From: an uncultured Bacilli bacterium
GTDB lineage: Bacteria > Bacillota_I > Bacilli_A > RF39 > UBA660
Assembly (NCBI GenBank): GCA_947588925.1
Contig: CANQAT010000006.1
Location: forward strand, 1-35,103
DNA: 35,103 nucleotides
Reading direction: 5' to 3'
Positions 18,277-28,131 of the stretch are shown here, piece after piece; the stretch's first letter is position 1; the number at the start of each line of letters is the position of its first letter. The position numbers and the translations under genes are program-made. The notes below the pieces were generated by a model. That model did not search any database, was not told the origin of the DNA, and saw only the letters and a program-made list of their open reading frames with translations.

Positions 18277-18789
18277 CTATTTTATTATATTAAATACAAA
18301 TAATAAATATAAATTGAAAACATATGTAAGTTTATAACTAAATTTCTTTGAAACTTCTCCTAAACTTAATACTTTATCTACTAAACTTACAACCCAACTC
18401 TCTGCATACTTTGGAACTTTATAATCTATAGGAAACATATGTGATTTTATTATATTTATTTCTTTTTCTGAAAGTTCAAACTGATTAGTTGCATTTATAA
18501 CAGCTTCATTAGGATGTTTTACAGAAAACAATAACAATTTATCTTTTATTGAATCACAATTACTTATCTCCTCTGTATAAAAGTCATGAAGAAGTCCACC
18601 TCTAGCTACATCCTTATAATCCAACTTTAAGGCTTTAGCTATTTTATATGAATAATAAGATACTTTTAATGAGTGATCCATTCTTGTAGTATTATGATGT
18701 TTAATATTATTCATTTTTTGAAATTCTTCATTATGCATTATATTATTTATAATTAATAGGTATTCTTCATCTTTTGTGTACTTTGTCAT
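18277..18789 (-). CDS. HD-domain phosphohydrolase
   Basis: 'NNIKHHNTTRMDHSLKVSYYSYKIAKAL...GGLLHDFY'. Confidence 0.88.
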   Translation of the reverse strand: MTKYTKDEEYLLIINNIMHNEEFQKMNNIKHHNTTRMDHSLKVSYYSYKIAKALKLDYKDVARGGLLHDFYTEEISNCDSIKDKLLLFSVKHPNEAVINATNQFELSEKEINIIKSHMFPIDYKVPKYAESWVVSLVDKVLSLGEVSKKFSYKLTYVFNLYLLFVFNIIK

Positions 18790-18901
18790 ACCTTTTATTT
18801 CACCTCAAACACTACTACATTATATCATGTTTTTAACAAAATTATAATGCCTTTTGTTACTGTTTTTTATTAAAATTTTTAAAAGCCTTGAAAATCAAGG
18901 C

Positions 18902-19936
18902 TTATTCTATAGTAATTTTTTGATTAAGCGGTTGAATCTCTATATGAGTGTTACCATCATTTACTTTTATTTCTGTACCATCTTTGTATCTATATATTGT
19001 TCTACTACTTCTAGATTCTTTCTCCCAAGTAATAGGTACAGCATATCCCTCTGATATATACCATCCTTCTCCATTACCTATATTATATAGAGTCTGTCTC
19101 CCATAAGAATCTATTGATGTATTTTTTACTTGATATGTAATTATATTTTTAGCAGTATATTGCTGTTTTGTTTCGTGGTCGATATGTGCTTTATCATTTT
19201 GAAATCTCTTATATACCTTGTTTGTACTATCATATTCAAATGACGTAGATCTACTATTAGAATAAGTTATATCTACTTTGTTTGCTACTCTACTTCCTTC
19301 AATATTTGCTAGATTAATAGATTCAGCGCTATAATCAAGTAATGGTTTAGATGATGTTGTCGTTCTATATTTATAATAGCTTATACCATTATTTATTTTA
19401 TCTGTTGTTGTGAATGCTGTATGTTCTAAAGCTAATCCAAGTGATGTATCTCTAGTATATCCATTATAACTCATAAAATTAATGTTATTTACTCCTAATT
19501 TTTTCATATCATCTTGTGCTTGTGGACTCCATCCAAAATGTACATATATCGCATCATTTTCAAGTGCATAATCTAAAAAATAATGTCTTGATGATCTAAC
19601 AGATCCTATTCTATCCAAGTTTTTATCTTTATATAAAGCCATTAATCTAGTGTATCCACCTTCAACAATTATTTCATAAACTATATATGCATCTTGAATT
19701 CCTGATTGATATCCCCATACAGTATATATATTGTTTATCATAACGGCATATGGTCTACTATCAGAATCCAAGTCGATTATCTCTACTTTCTTTTCTTCAG
19801 TTTTATCATCATCTATCTTATCTTCATTTTTCTCCTCATTCTTACACCCACCAACAATAGTTAACATAAATACTATAACTATTAAGGATAAAAATAATTT
19901 TATAATTTTTTTATTTTTTAAAAAATTTATTTTCAC
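18902..19936 (-). CDS. DUF3048 (YerB-like) lipoprotein
   Basis: Lipobox (VGGC); 'RPYAVMINNIYTVWGYQSGIQDAYIVYEIIVEGGYTRLMALYKD...RIGSVRSSRHYFLDYALE'. Confidence 0.93.
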   Translation of the reverse strand: MKINFLKNKKIIKLFLSLIVIVFMLTIVGGCKNEEKNEDKIDDDKTEEKKVEIIDLDSDSRPYAVMINNIYTVWGYQSGIQDAYIVYEIIVEGGYTRLMALYKDKNLDRIGSVRSSRHYFLDYALENDAIYVHFGWSPQAQDDMKKLGVNNINFMSYNGYTRDTSLGLALEHTAFTTTDKINNGISYYKYRTTTSSKPLLDYSAESINLANIEGSRVANKVDITYSNSRSTSFEYDSTNKVYKRFQNDKAHIDHETKQQYTAKNIITYQVKNTSIDSYGRQTLYNIGNGEGWYISEGYAVPITWEKESRSSRTIYRYKDGTEIKVNDGNTHIEIQPLNQKITIE

Positions 19937-20113
19937 TATATCTTCACCTCATTATAAGTATATCAAATTACATAAAATTTTTAAAGGAGAAATTAAAAAA
20001 TAATTGTATCAAAATTAAAAAATAATTGTATTAAAATTATTACTCCTGATAAAACATTTTATTCACATTTTTAATATTATATTCAAATTTTTTATAATAC
20101 CAAAAAAGAGAAA

Positions 20114-21316
20114 TTATTTCAATTTCCCTTTCATACCTTTTAAGCCTTTAACTCCATAATTAGCTAATATATTGCTTTCAAATGAATAAATTTTCTTTGA
20201 TCTATTTTTATAATCTTTTATAGCTAGGGTAATCATCTCATCTAAAAGTTGTGTATATTTTTTACCTGTAGGTTCCCATAGATAAAAGGATAAACTTCCT
20301 GGTATTGTATTTGGTTCATTTACATAATATTTATTTGTTTTCTTATCTATTAAATAATCTATTCTACATACTCCACTTAAATTAAGTGCCCTAAATACTT
20401 TTTTTGAAGTCTCTTTAATATCATGAGTTAAATCATCACTTATGCGAGCTGGTATTATTCTACTCGCACTTGCCATTCCTTTAGAATGTGACCCTTTAAG
20501 TTTTCCTTTAGATCCTCCTATATATTTATCTTCATATGTTAAGAATTCTTCATCACTTGTTACTTCTTCTATTAGGCTTGTCTCTTGATGTGAATAATTA
20601 CCAAACACACTACAATTTACTTCTATTAAATTTTGTACTGCATGTTCAACAATTACTTTAACATCGTATTTCATAGCTTCTTCTATCGCATTAGCTAGTA
20701 CGTTTTCATCTTTTACATAAGTAATACCTACGCTACTACCAAGTGTAGCTGGTTTAACTATTACTGGGTATCCTAATTTTTTTACATCTTCAAAGACTTT
20801 TTCACTATCAAAAGCATAATCACTATCAAAAAACCATATATAATCTACAATAGGCAAGTTCATATCTTTAAAAATTTGTTTCATTACTACTTTATCTTGT
20901 CCTAACGCACTTCCTAAAACTCTACTTCCAACATATGGAATTCCAACACTATCTAAATATCCTTGGATAGTTCCATCTTCCGCATTATTTCCATGTACTA
21001 TTGGAAAAGCTATATCAATATCTGTTATATTTTTTCTAAATAGCCCTTTTGTAGTTTGAAGATAGAATCCATCTTTTGTTTTTGTTAAAACTACTTGTTT
21101 AGCATATTTTTTTAAATCATCAAAATTTTGATAAACATCTATATCCATAAGCATTTTACCTGTATACCAAATTCTATCTTTGCTTATATATATTGGAACT
21201 ATTTCATACTTTTCTTTATCTATATTTTCCATGGCCTGAACTGCAGATATTATACTTACTTCATGTTCTACAGTTTCTCCTCCAAATATTACACCAACTT
21301 TAATCTTCATATACAT
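20114..21316 (-). CDS. ddl: D-alanine--D-alanine ligase
   Basis: 'VGVIFGGETVEHEVSIISA', 'VKPATLGSSVGITYVK', 'YYVNEPNTIPGSLSFYLWEP'. Confidence 0.97.
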   Translation of the reverse strand: MYMKIKVGVIFGGETVEHEVSIISAVQAMENIDKEKYEIVPIYISKDRIWYTGKMLMDIDVYQNFDDLKKYAKQVVLTKTKDGFYLQTTKGLFRKNITDIDIAFPIVHGNNAEDGTIQGYLDSVGIPYVGSRVLGSALGQDKVVMKQIFKDMNLPIVDYIWFFDSDYAFDSEKVFEDVKKLGYPVIVKPATLGSSVGITYVKDENVLANAIEEAMKYDVKVIVEHAVQNLIEVNCSVFGNYSHQETSLIEEVTSDEEFLTYEDKYIGGSKGKLKGSHSKGMASASRIIPARISDDLTHDIKETSKKVFRALNLSGVCRIDYLIDKKTNKYYVNEPNTIPGSLSFYLWEPTGKKYTQLLDEMITLAIKDYKNRSKKIYSFESNILANYGVKGLKGMKGKLK

Positions 21317-21321
21317 CTCTC

Positions 21322-22899
21322 CTATTCGTTAAATAAGTCCGGTAAATCATTTTCTAAAAGTACATATGTGTTTCCTTGAGCAAGTCTATTCATAAGTGGA
21401 AATGCATCTCTAACATCATTAAGTACAAATATTTTGTCTTTATTATATTTATTCTCTATTAAACTTTCATATATAGGCTTTGTTTGATTTTTACCTATCA
21501 ATATTACATAATCACACACTTTACTTATATATTCTCCAAATTTATAATTAAGTTCATATTGTTTATCCCCTAGTTCAATCATACCAGGCGTAACTATTAT
21601 TTTAGTGCCTTCCATAAGTCCTAAAACTTCTACAGCCATACGAGATCCAACAGGATTTGAATTATAAGCATCATCTATTATATTAATATTACCATATTTT
21701 TTAAGTTCTAAACGGTGTTCTATAACATTCACACTACTAACTCCTCTTTCGAGTTCTTCTATACTAAGACCTAACTCATGTCCTAATAATATTCCAGCAA
21801 GTATATTATATACATTATGTTTACCAAGTAATTTAGTTGTAAAGTGATACTTATTTTTATCCCCTTTAAATATACAATCAAAACTAGTACCCTTACCAGA
21901 TAGTTTTATATTTGTTGCGTATAAATCTGCATCCTTATTATCTATTCCAATCCATTTTACTTTACAATCATTTTTTATTTTGTATTTTACTTGATATTCA
22001 TCATCTTTATTTAGAATTGCAAGTCCATCGCTTGGAAGTGATTCTACTAATTCAAACTTTCCTTTCATAATGTTATCTCTAGATCCAAAGCTTTCTAAAT
22101 GTGCTTCTCCTATAACAGTTATTATTCCATACTTTGGTCTAACTATTTTACAATTTTGTTTTATTTCTCCTATTTTAAATGCTCCCATTTCGGCAATAAA
22201 TATATCATTAAATTTATCTAAATAATTGTTAATAGAATTAATAAGCCCATATGGAGTATTAAAACTTTTAGGTGTAGCAAATGAATTAAATTTTACATTT
22301 AATATATCATTTATTATATTTTTACTACTAGTTTTACCATAACTACCTGTTATTCCAACAACAGGTATATTCATAGTTTTAAGTTTATTAAGAGCCTTAA
22401 ACTTATAATAATAGTAAACACATTTTTCAACAGGTTTATTTATTACATTAGCAGTCATAACTACAAAATAATTTAAATATGTCATAAGTCCTAATAATAA
22501 ATAAGCATATACTAAATTATCATAAGAGAAGCTTATTATAAAAGGTATTATCATAATTAAATACATTAAGGATACTGTTATAGATAATCTTTTTATTCTT
22601 GCGGTTACTACTAAAGGTTTTTTAGCAACTACTTTTTTATTTCTATAAGAAATAAATATAATCCCATAAATTATTATAAATAATCCTATTGTAAATCCTA
22701 TATCAAAGAATAATGTAAATATTATAAGTACAAATAATATATCACTATCATAAGCCACCTTTGTTATATTAGTAAGTAACCATTTAAAATATCTATTATC
22801 ATCATCATAATAATTTTGTTGTAACATATGAAATGATTTTTTAGTTTTATAAATTGTAAAAATTAAATAAGGTATAAGCGATATTAAAAACAAAGTCAT
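21322..22899 (-). CDS. murF: Mur ligase family, MurF-like, with an N-terminal membrane region
   Basis: 'VVGITGSYGKTSSKNIINDIL', 'EMGAFKIGEIKQNCKIVRPKYGIITVIGEAHLESFGS', 'IIDDAYNSNPVGSRMAVEVL'; several hydrophobic N-terminal segments. Confidence 0.92.
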   Translation of the reverse strand: MTLFLISLIPYLIFTIYKTKKSFHMLQQNYYDDDNRYFKWLLTNITKVAYDSDILFVLIIFTLFFDIGFTIGLFIIIYGIIFISYRNKKVVAKKPLVVTARIKRLSITVSLMYLIMIIPFIISFSYDNLVYAYLLLGLMTYLNYFVVMTANVINKPVEKCVYYYYKFKALNKLKTMNIPVVGITGSYGKTSSKNIINDILNVKFNSFATPKSFNTPYGLINSINNYLDKFNDIFIAEMGAFKIGEIKQNCKIVRPKYGIITVIGEAHLESFGSRDNIMKGKFELVESLPSDGLAILNKDDEYQVKYKIKNDCKVKWIGIDNKDADLYATNIKLSGKGTSFDCIFKGDKNKYHFTTKLLGKHNVYNILAGILLGHELGLSIEELERGVSSVNVIEHRLELKKYGNINIIDDAYNSNPVGSRMAVEVLGLMEGTKIIVTPGMIELGDKQYELNYKFGEYISKVCDYVILIGKNQTKPIYESLIENKYNKDKIFVLNDVRDAFPLMNRLAQGNTYVLLENDLPDLFNE

Positions 22900-22900
22900 A

Positions 22901-23635
22901 CTACTCTCCTCCTATAAAACTCTTTATTATATTTATAGTTTCTCCTATACGTTCTAAATATGCATAATGAGTACATCCCTCATATGGAATTACTGCAGAA
23001 TCACTAATTAATTTTTCGAGTTCATAAGCACGTTCTATTGGAACTTCACTATCCATAGTTCCCCATATTATTATTGTTGGACATTTTATTTTTTTTACAT
23101 CCTCACTTATATCTAAATTAACATGTTCTACAAGTATTTTTCTCATAAACTCACTAGCTTCTCTATAATCTCTTGATCCTATATGTTTTTTAGCAACATT
23201 TTCTAATTTATTTAAGCCAGGAACTTTTTTTAAACTTTTTAATATTTTTGTCTTAGTACTAATTTTTTTTATTTCTTTTTTAAATGGACTTCCAAATAAT
23301 ATTAATTTGTTTACTTTATATTTACTTGCATATATCAAACTGATTTTTCCTCCAAATGAGTGACCAATTAGTACTGGATTACTTACATTTAGACTATCTA
23401 ATAATTGTTTTATACAAGAAGCATAATCATACATAGTCCAAATAGTTGTTGGTTCAGGACTATCTCCAAATCCAGGTAAATCTACAATTATTATTCTATT
23501 ATTTTTCTGTAGTTTATCTCCGATTGGTTGCATCATACTAATATTTTGACCCCAACCATGTAAAAGTACTAAAGCATTCTCTCCTGTACCATAATCTACA
23601 TAGTTTACATCTGTATTATTTATGTGCTTTATCAT
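22901..23635 (-). CDS. Alpha/beta hydrolase
   Basis: 'LVLLHGWGQNISMMQPIG', 'VLIGHSFGGKISLIYASKY', 'TIIIWGTMDSEVP'. Confidence 0.95.
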   Translation of the reverse strand: MIKHINNTDVNYVDYGTGENALVLLHGWGQNISMMQPIGDKLQKNNRIIIVDLPGFGDSPEPTTIWTMYDYASCIKQLLDSLNVSNPVLIGHSFGGKISLIYASKYKVNKLILFGSPFKKEIKKISTKTKILKSLKKVPGLNKLENVAKKHIGSRDYREASEFMRKILVEHVNLDISEDVKKIKCPTIIIWGTMDSEVPIERAYELEKLISDSAVIPYEGCTHYAYLERIGETINIIKSFIGGE

Positions 23636-23767
23636 CTTATCACCATTATTATTATAGCACGTTTACATAGAAAAAAAAAGAAATGTAAACTTTTTTTATA
23701 CATTTTCTTAATTTTGTAACGTATATATTATCAATATTATTTTAATAATATAAGTACATTATACAAT

Positions 23768-24793
23768 TTATTTGTTTTCTATTTGTTTTGTTTCATTTAA
23801 TAATCTATCAAAATCTGATACATAGTTTCTATCTTGTATAACTTTATATTTTTCATATTCATTTTCTGCTTTTTCTAATGCTTGTTTATGAGAAACTGTA
23901 CCCTTTCCTTCTAGTACATTATAATGAAAAATCTTTAAAGCATTTTCTACTTCATTTTTCCAATCATTCATGGACATTGCAATATTTCTTTCGGCATTGT
24001 TTTCAGCTATATCTAAAAATAAGTTTACTAAATTATTCAAATTCTTAATTTCTTTTTCGTCTAAATAATTTTTTGCAATAATAACATCTGATTTTAGTAT
24101 CTTACCATCAGGTGATTTTTCCCAATTTGTAAGACCCATATTTTTCTTTTCAGAATCTGCTCTATTATAAACTATTTCTGCGGCAGTTTGTCCAGTTATA
24201 GCAAAATGAAATTTATTTTGAATTGTTTTGTAAAATGTTACTGCTTCTTCACTATTTTTATCATAATCAATTGAACATTCTGAAAATATGTCAGTAATTT
24301 TTTGATAAAACATTCTTTCACTTGTACGAATTAATTTAATTCTTTCAAGTAATCTTTTAAAATATTCTTGATCTATTTTATTTGCTTTCATGAATCTTTC
24401 ATCATTTAGTGCGAATCCTTGAACCATATAATCCTTAATTATTTTATTTGCCCAAGTTCTAAATTTGATTGCTTTTTTAGAATTAACTCTAAATCCAACA
24501 GAAATAATCATATCTAGATTATAATATTGATAAACTCTTTTAACTTTACGATTTCCTTCATTTTGAACTTGTGCAATTTTTGCACAAGTTGAATTTTCAT
24601 TTAATTCTACTTCTTTATAAATATTATTAATATGCCTAATAATACCACTTCTATCTATATTAAAAAGAGTCGCTAAAGCTTCAGTACTTAACCAAACATC
24701 TTCATTTTTGAGTAATACTTCTACTTTAGTATTCCCTTCTTCATCATTATAAAATAAAATATTTTTTTCAGTACCGATTAATTTATCATTCAC
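23768..24793 (-). CDS. RhuM-family protein
   Basis: 'EDVWLSTEALATLFNIDRSGIIRHINNI...STCAKIAQVQNEGNRKVKRVYQYYNLDMIISVGFRVNSKKAIKFRTWA'. Confidence 0.95.
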   Translation of the reverse strand: MNDKLIGTEKNILFYNDEEGNTKVEVLLKNEDVWLSTEALATLFNIDRSGIIRHINNIYKEVELNENSTCAKIAQVQNEGNRKVKRVYQYYNLDMIISVGFRVNSKKAIKFRTWANKIIKDYMVQGFALNDERFMKANKIDQEYFKRLLERIKLIRTSERMFYQKITDIFSECSIDYDKNSEEAVTFYKTIQNKFHFAITGQTAAEIVYNRADSEKKNMGLTNWEKSPDGKILKSDVIIAKNYLDEKEIKNLNNLVNLFLDIAENNAERNIAMSMNDWKNEVENALKIFHYNVLEGKGTVSHKQALEKAENEYEKYKVIQDRNYVSDFDRLLNETKQIENK

Positions 24794-24892
24794 ATTTACA
24801 CCTTCTTTATATAATCTAATAATCTTTCTACATATATTATACTATTATTTATAATACTAAACAATTAATTTCTACTATTTTTTATTTGTTTT

Positions 24893-25000
24893 CTATTAGA
24901 AATAATTATATCAAGATTATAATATTTCACTCTAAACTTACCATATGTTCAAGAATTGAAGATGTGCAAAAAATGCACAAGTTCAATTCTTCATTTTATA
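24893..25000 (-). pseudogene. Short relic of a second RhuM gene
   Basis: Minus translation retains 'FRVKYYNLDIIIS', and the palindromic CTTGTGCA...TGCACA stretch also found in the intact rhuM at 24570-24595. Confidence 0.65.
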
Positions 25001-25092
25001 AAATTATATAAAGAAAGATAGATCAGTATGTATGATCTATCTATATGTCAACTTTACCGTTGACATTATTATATTATGTATTAATTTTTTAT

Positions 25093-25896
25093 TTATACAT
25101 TTTTTATTATAAATTTTTTTAAAATTAATAAAACTATTAAAGAAACTATTAATATTCCAAAATTAAGTATAACATAATTTTTAACAATTATACTCATAGT
25201 TAATACAATCGTAGTATTTAAAGCTATATGCATTAAAATTGGAGCTTTTAAAGTTTTATACTTTTCATATAAATATATAAACATGAAACTAAGTCCAAAT
25301 GCATATATCATTTCTATAATATTAGTATGAAATATTCCAAATATTATAGAACATAGTATTATAGCAGTCATTCTTTTATTAAATGTTTTTAATCTATTAT
25401 AAACAATTCCTCTAAATAGTATTTCTTCTAATATAGGTCCACATATACAAGAAGATATTATCTCTACTAATATTGGTAATTCACTCTGTTTAAAAATATC
25501 AGTAAAATATATTACATTATTTAAATTATAAAGCGTTATATTATATATCAAAGAAATAGTAATACCGAATAATATTGGTATAAATATATCATTAAATTTA
25601 AAATTATTTTTTACTTTATATTTTTTAAACATATTATAGAAAATAGGCATAAATATAATAAAAGTTATTAAAACTATAAAAAGTGCGTTTGAATTTATAT
25701 ATTCATTTAATTTATTAATATATTCTTCTGTTTTTATATATTCCAAGAATTCACTATTGGTTAAACTACCTTGTTCCTTAAAATTAAAAATTGCAACAAA
25801 AATATATTGTATTAAAAATTGACCTATTACAAATATAATAGGCCAAACTAATGTTTTTAATATATTTTTCATATATTCAAGACTATTTCTTTTCAT
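25093..25896 (-). CDS. CPBP-family intramembrane glutamic endopeptidase (CAAX protease-like)
   Basis: 'CGPILEEILFRGIVYNRLK...IIFGIFHTNIIEMIYAFGLSFMFIYLYEKYKTLKAPILMHIALNT'. Confidence 0.95.
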   Translation of the reverse strand: MKRNSLEYMKNILKTLVWPIIFVIGQFLIQYIFVAIFNFKEQGSLTNSEFLEYIKTEEYINKLNEYINSNALFIVLITFIIFMPIFYNMFKKYKVKNNFKFNDIFIPILFGITISLIYNITLYNLNNVIYFTDIFKQSELPILVEIISSCICGPILEEILFRGIVYNRLKTFNKRMTAIILCSIIFGIFHTNIIEMIYAFGLSFMFIYLYEKYKTLKAPILMHIALNTTIVLTMSIIVKNYVILNFGILIVSLIVLLILKKFIIKNV

Positions 25897-26773
25897 CTTT
25901 TAACATCTCTTTTATAGTTGTACCAATAGTTGCGATATCTTGTAAATTAGATGGAACAATAATCTTAGTAGATTGACCGTTTGCTATATCCTTTAGCGCA
26001 TCTAAACTTTTTAATGTTATTATTTTTTGATCTGGTTTCGCACTCATTATTATTTTTATACCTTCTGCCTCAGCATTTTTCATCTTTAAAAGTGCTTCAG
26101 CTTCTCCTTCTGCTTCTTTTATTTGAGATTCTTTTTTAGCTTCTGCTCTTAATATCGCACTAGCTTTCTCTCCTTCAGCAATAAGTATTGCTGATTTCTT
26201 TTCTCCCTCTGCTTTAAGTATTGACTCACGTCTTTCACGCTCAGCACGCATTTGTTTTTCCATAGCTTCCTGAATATCTCTAGGTGGAATAATATTTTTA
26301 ACTTCTACTCTATTTACCTTTATTCCCCAAGGATCAGTCGCTTCATCTAGTATTGAACGCATCTTTGAATTAATTAAATCTCTACTTGTTAGTGTTTCAT
26401 CTAGTTCTAGTTCTCCTATTATATTACGAAGTGTAGTTGCAGTTAAATTCTCTATCGCACTTATTGGATTTTCTACTCCATATGTATATAATTTTGGATC
26501 TGTTATTTGAAAATATACAACAGTATCTATCTGCATTGTTACATTATCTTTAGTAATTACTGGTTGTGGATCAAAATCTTTTACAATTTCTTTTAATGTT
26601 ACTTGATTAGAAACTCTATCTATAAATGGTATTTTAATATGTAAACCATTTCCCCATGTACATAAATATGAACCTAATCTTTCAACGACATAAGATTTTG
26701 CTTGTGGTACTATCTTTATATTTGGTAGCACAAGCACTACAACTAATACAAGAATAATAATTAAAAGTTCCAT
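25883..26773 (-). CDS. SPFH/band 7 (stomatin-like) protein
   Basis: 'VPQAKSYVVERLGSYLCTWGNGLHIKIPFIDRV...QPVITKDNVTMQIDTVVYFQITDPKLYTYGVENP'. Confidence 0.97.
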   Translation of the reverse strand: MELLIIILVLVVVLVLPNIKIVPQAKSYVVERLGSYLCTWGNGLHIKIPFIDRVSNQVTLKEIVKDFDPQPVITKDNVTMQIDTVVYFQITDPKLYTYGVENPISAIENLTATTLRNIIGELELDETLTSRDLINSKMRSILDEATDPWGIKVNRVEVKNIIPPRDIQEAMEKQMRAERERRESILKAEGEKKSAILIAEGEKASAILRAEAKKESQIKEAEGEAEALLKMKNAEAEGIKIIMSAKPDQKIITLKSLDALKDIANGQSTKIIVPSNLQDIATIGTTIKEMLKDEKK

Positions 26774-27201
26774 TAATCATCTACCTCCTCTACCTTCAAT
26801 TTTACTCCGTCTATCTCTAAAACTTTAACACTACTTCCAACTTTTATTTTTTTATTAGAAATAGCAGTCCATCTTTTTCCATCTACTTTTACTTCTCCGG
26901 GATTATTTTTACTTATTTCTTCTGTTACAACAGCAATCATACCAACAACTCTATCTAAATTTGTTTTTTGATATTTACCTTTCATAAGTTTTAATAAATG
27001 TTCTCTTGTAGTTAATAAAAGTATAATTCCAAGAACTACAAATACAAGAAATTGAATATAATACTCATCTATGAATAGTGATAAGATAAGAGCTACTATT
27101 CCACTAGCTACAAACCATATCGTTACTAAATTTGTTGTCAAAACTTCTATTAGTATAAGAGCAATTACAACTCCAAGCCAAATCCATACCACATTAAACA
27201 C
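26773..27201 (-). CDS. NfeD-family membrane protein
   Basis: Membrane N-terminus plus C-terminal OB-fold 'GMIAVVTEEISKNNPGEVKVDGKRWTAISNKKIKVGSSVKVLEIDGVKLKVEEV'; paired with SPFH. Confidence 0.93.
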   Translation of the reverse strand: MFNVVWIWLGVVIALILIEVLTTNLVTIWFVASGIVALILSLFIDEYYIQFLVFVVLGIILLLTTREHLLKLMKGKYQKTNLDRVVGMIAVVTEEISKNNPGEVKVDGKRWTAISNKKIKVGSSVKVLEIDGVKLKVEEVDD

Positions 27202-27324
27202 CTACCTATAAGAATTATACTACTATAGAATATTTTATTCAAGTTAATTTATTCGTTGAGTTTAAGTTTTTTGAACTATTCAAGATACTTTTTTACAAAA
27301 AACAAGATCTCCAAACTGAAGATC

Positions 27325-27789
27325 CTATAAACGATCAAATCCTTTTTCTATTGTTTTTCTTGTATCTTCGTCAGCAACTACAATAACAATAATTAAATCG
27401 CCTTTACTTTTAATTATAACGTCTTCCTCTTCTACCCAAACACTAATCCATTTATTTGGATTTATATTTTCTTTTATTGTAGTTTTTATAGATTCAACAT
27501 CTTCTTCATTATTCGCACGTATTAATACGACTGAATAAGCAACATATTCTTTAGCATACTCAGAAGCTAAAGCCTCTTTATATTCTATTTTCTTTGTACC
27601 TATAAATTTGTATATATTTTCTTTAGTTACTTCTATATTCTCTAATTTAGATTTAGTTTCACTATCTAATTTTTTATATACTTTATCCATTATATCTGGT
27701 AGTGTCCCTTTAACATTTTTACTACCACAAGCAGTTAAAGAGAAAACCATAAATAATGTAATTAATAATAAAGAAATCTTTTTTAACAC
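27325..27789 (-). CDS. DUF4358-like small lipoprotein
   Basis: Lipobox LTACGSK; 'IMDKVYKKLD...ASEYAKEYVAYSVVLIRANN'. Confidence 0.7.
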   Translation of the reverse strand: MLKKISLLLITLFMVFSLTACGSKNVKGTLPDIMDKVYKKLDSETKSKLENIEVTKENIYKFIGTKKIEYKEALASEYAKEYVAYSVVLIRANNEEDVESIKTTIKENINPNKWISVWVEEEDVIIKSKGDLIIVIVVADEDTRKTIEKGFDRL

Positions 27790-27867
27790 CTAATCTCACC
27801 TCGTTAATAGATTGTAACATATTAAAAATATAAAATCAACAGTTACTATGTCTTATTTATTTATTTT

Positions 27868-28119
27868 TGTGAATAATTTTTGAAAATGTCCCTATTTAAA
27901 AGCGAATAATTAGTAAAAATGTCCTGGCTTACTAGTCCATTTTATTGACAACAGGGACTCAATTATGTGATGTTTTCGGCTTGCCAAGAGCTGATAAAAT
28001 AAGCCTTTGGCTAAGAAGCCTATCACATAATTGCCTATTGTCAATAAAAAATATGTGTAGAGACATTTTCACTAATTATTTGTTACCAAAAACAGAGACA
28101 TTTTTACTAATTATTCATA
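27868..28119. mobile_element. MITE-like non-autonomous element (about 252 bp) with doubled terminal inverted repeats and a central hairpin
   Basis: Left TGTGAATAATTTTTGAAAATGTCC...GAATAATTAGTAAAAATGTCC; right (rc) TATGAATAATTAGTAAAAATGTCTC...AATAATTAGTGAAAATGTCTC; flanked by a 28-bp perfect direct repeat (27841-27868 / 28120-28147). Confidence 0.75.
27941..28048. repeat. Long imperfect palindrome/hairpin inside the MITE-like element
   Basis: TTTATTGACAA/TTGTCAATAAA, AGG/CCT, CAATTATGTGAT/ATCACATAATTG, GGCTT/AAGCC, GCCAA/TTGGC pair in nested order. Confidence 0.85.
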
Positions 28120-28131
28120 AGTTACTATGTC

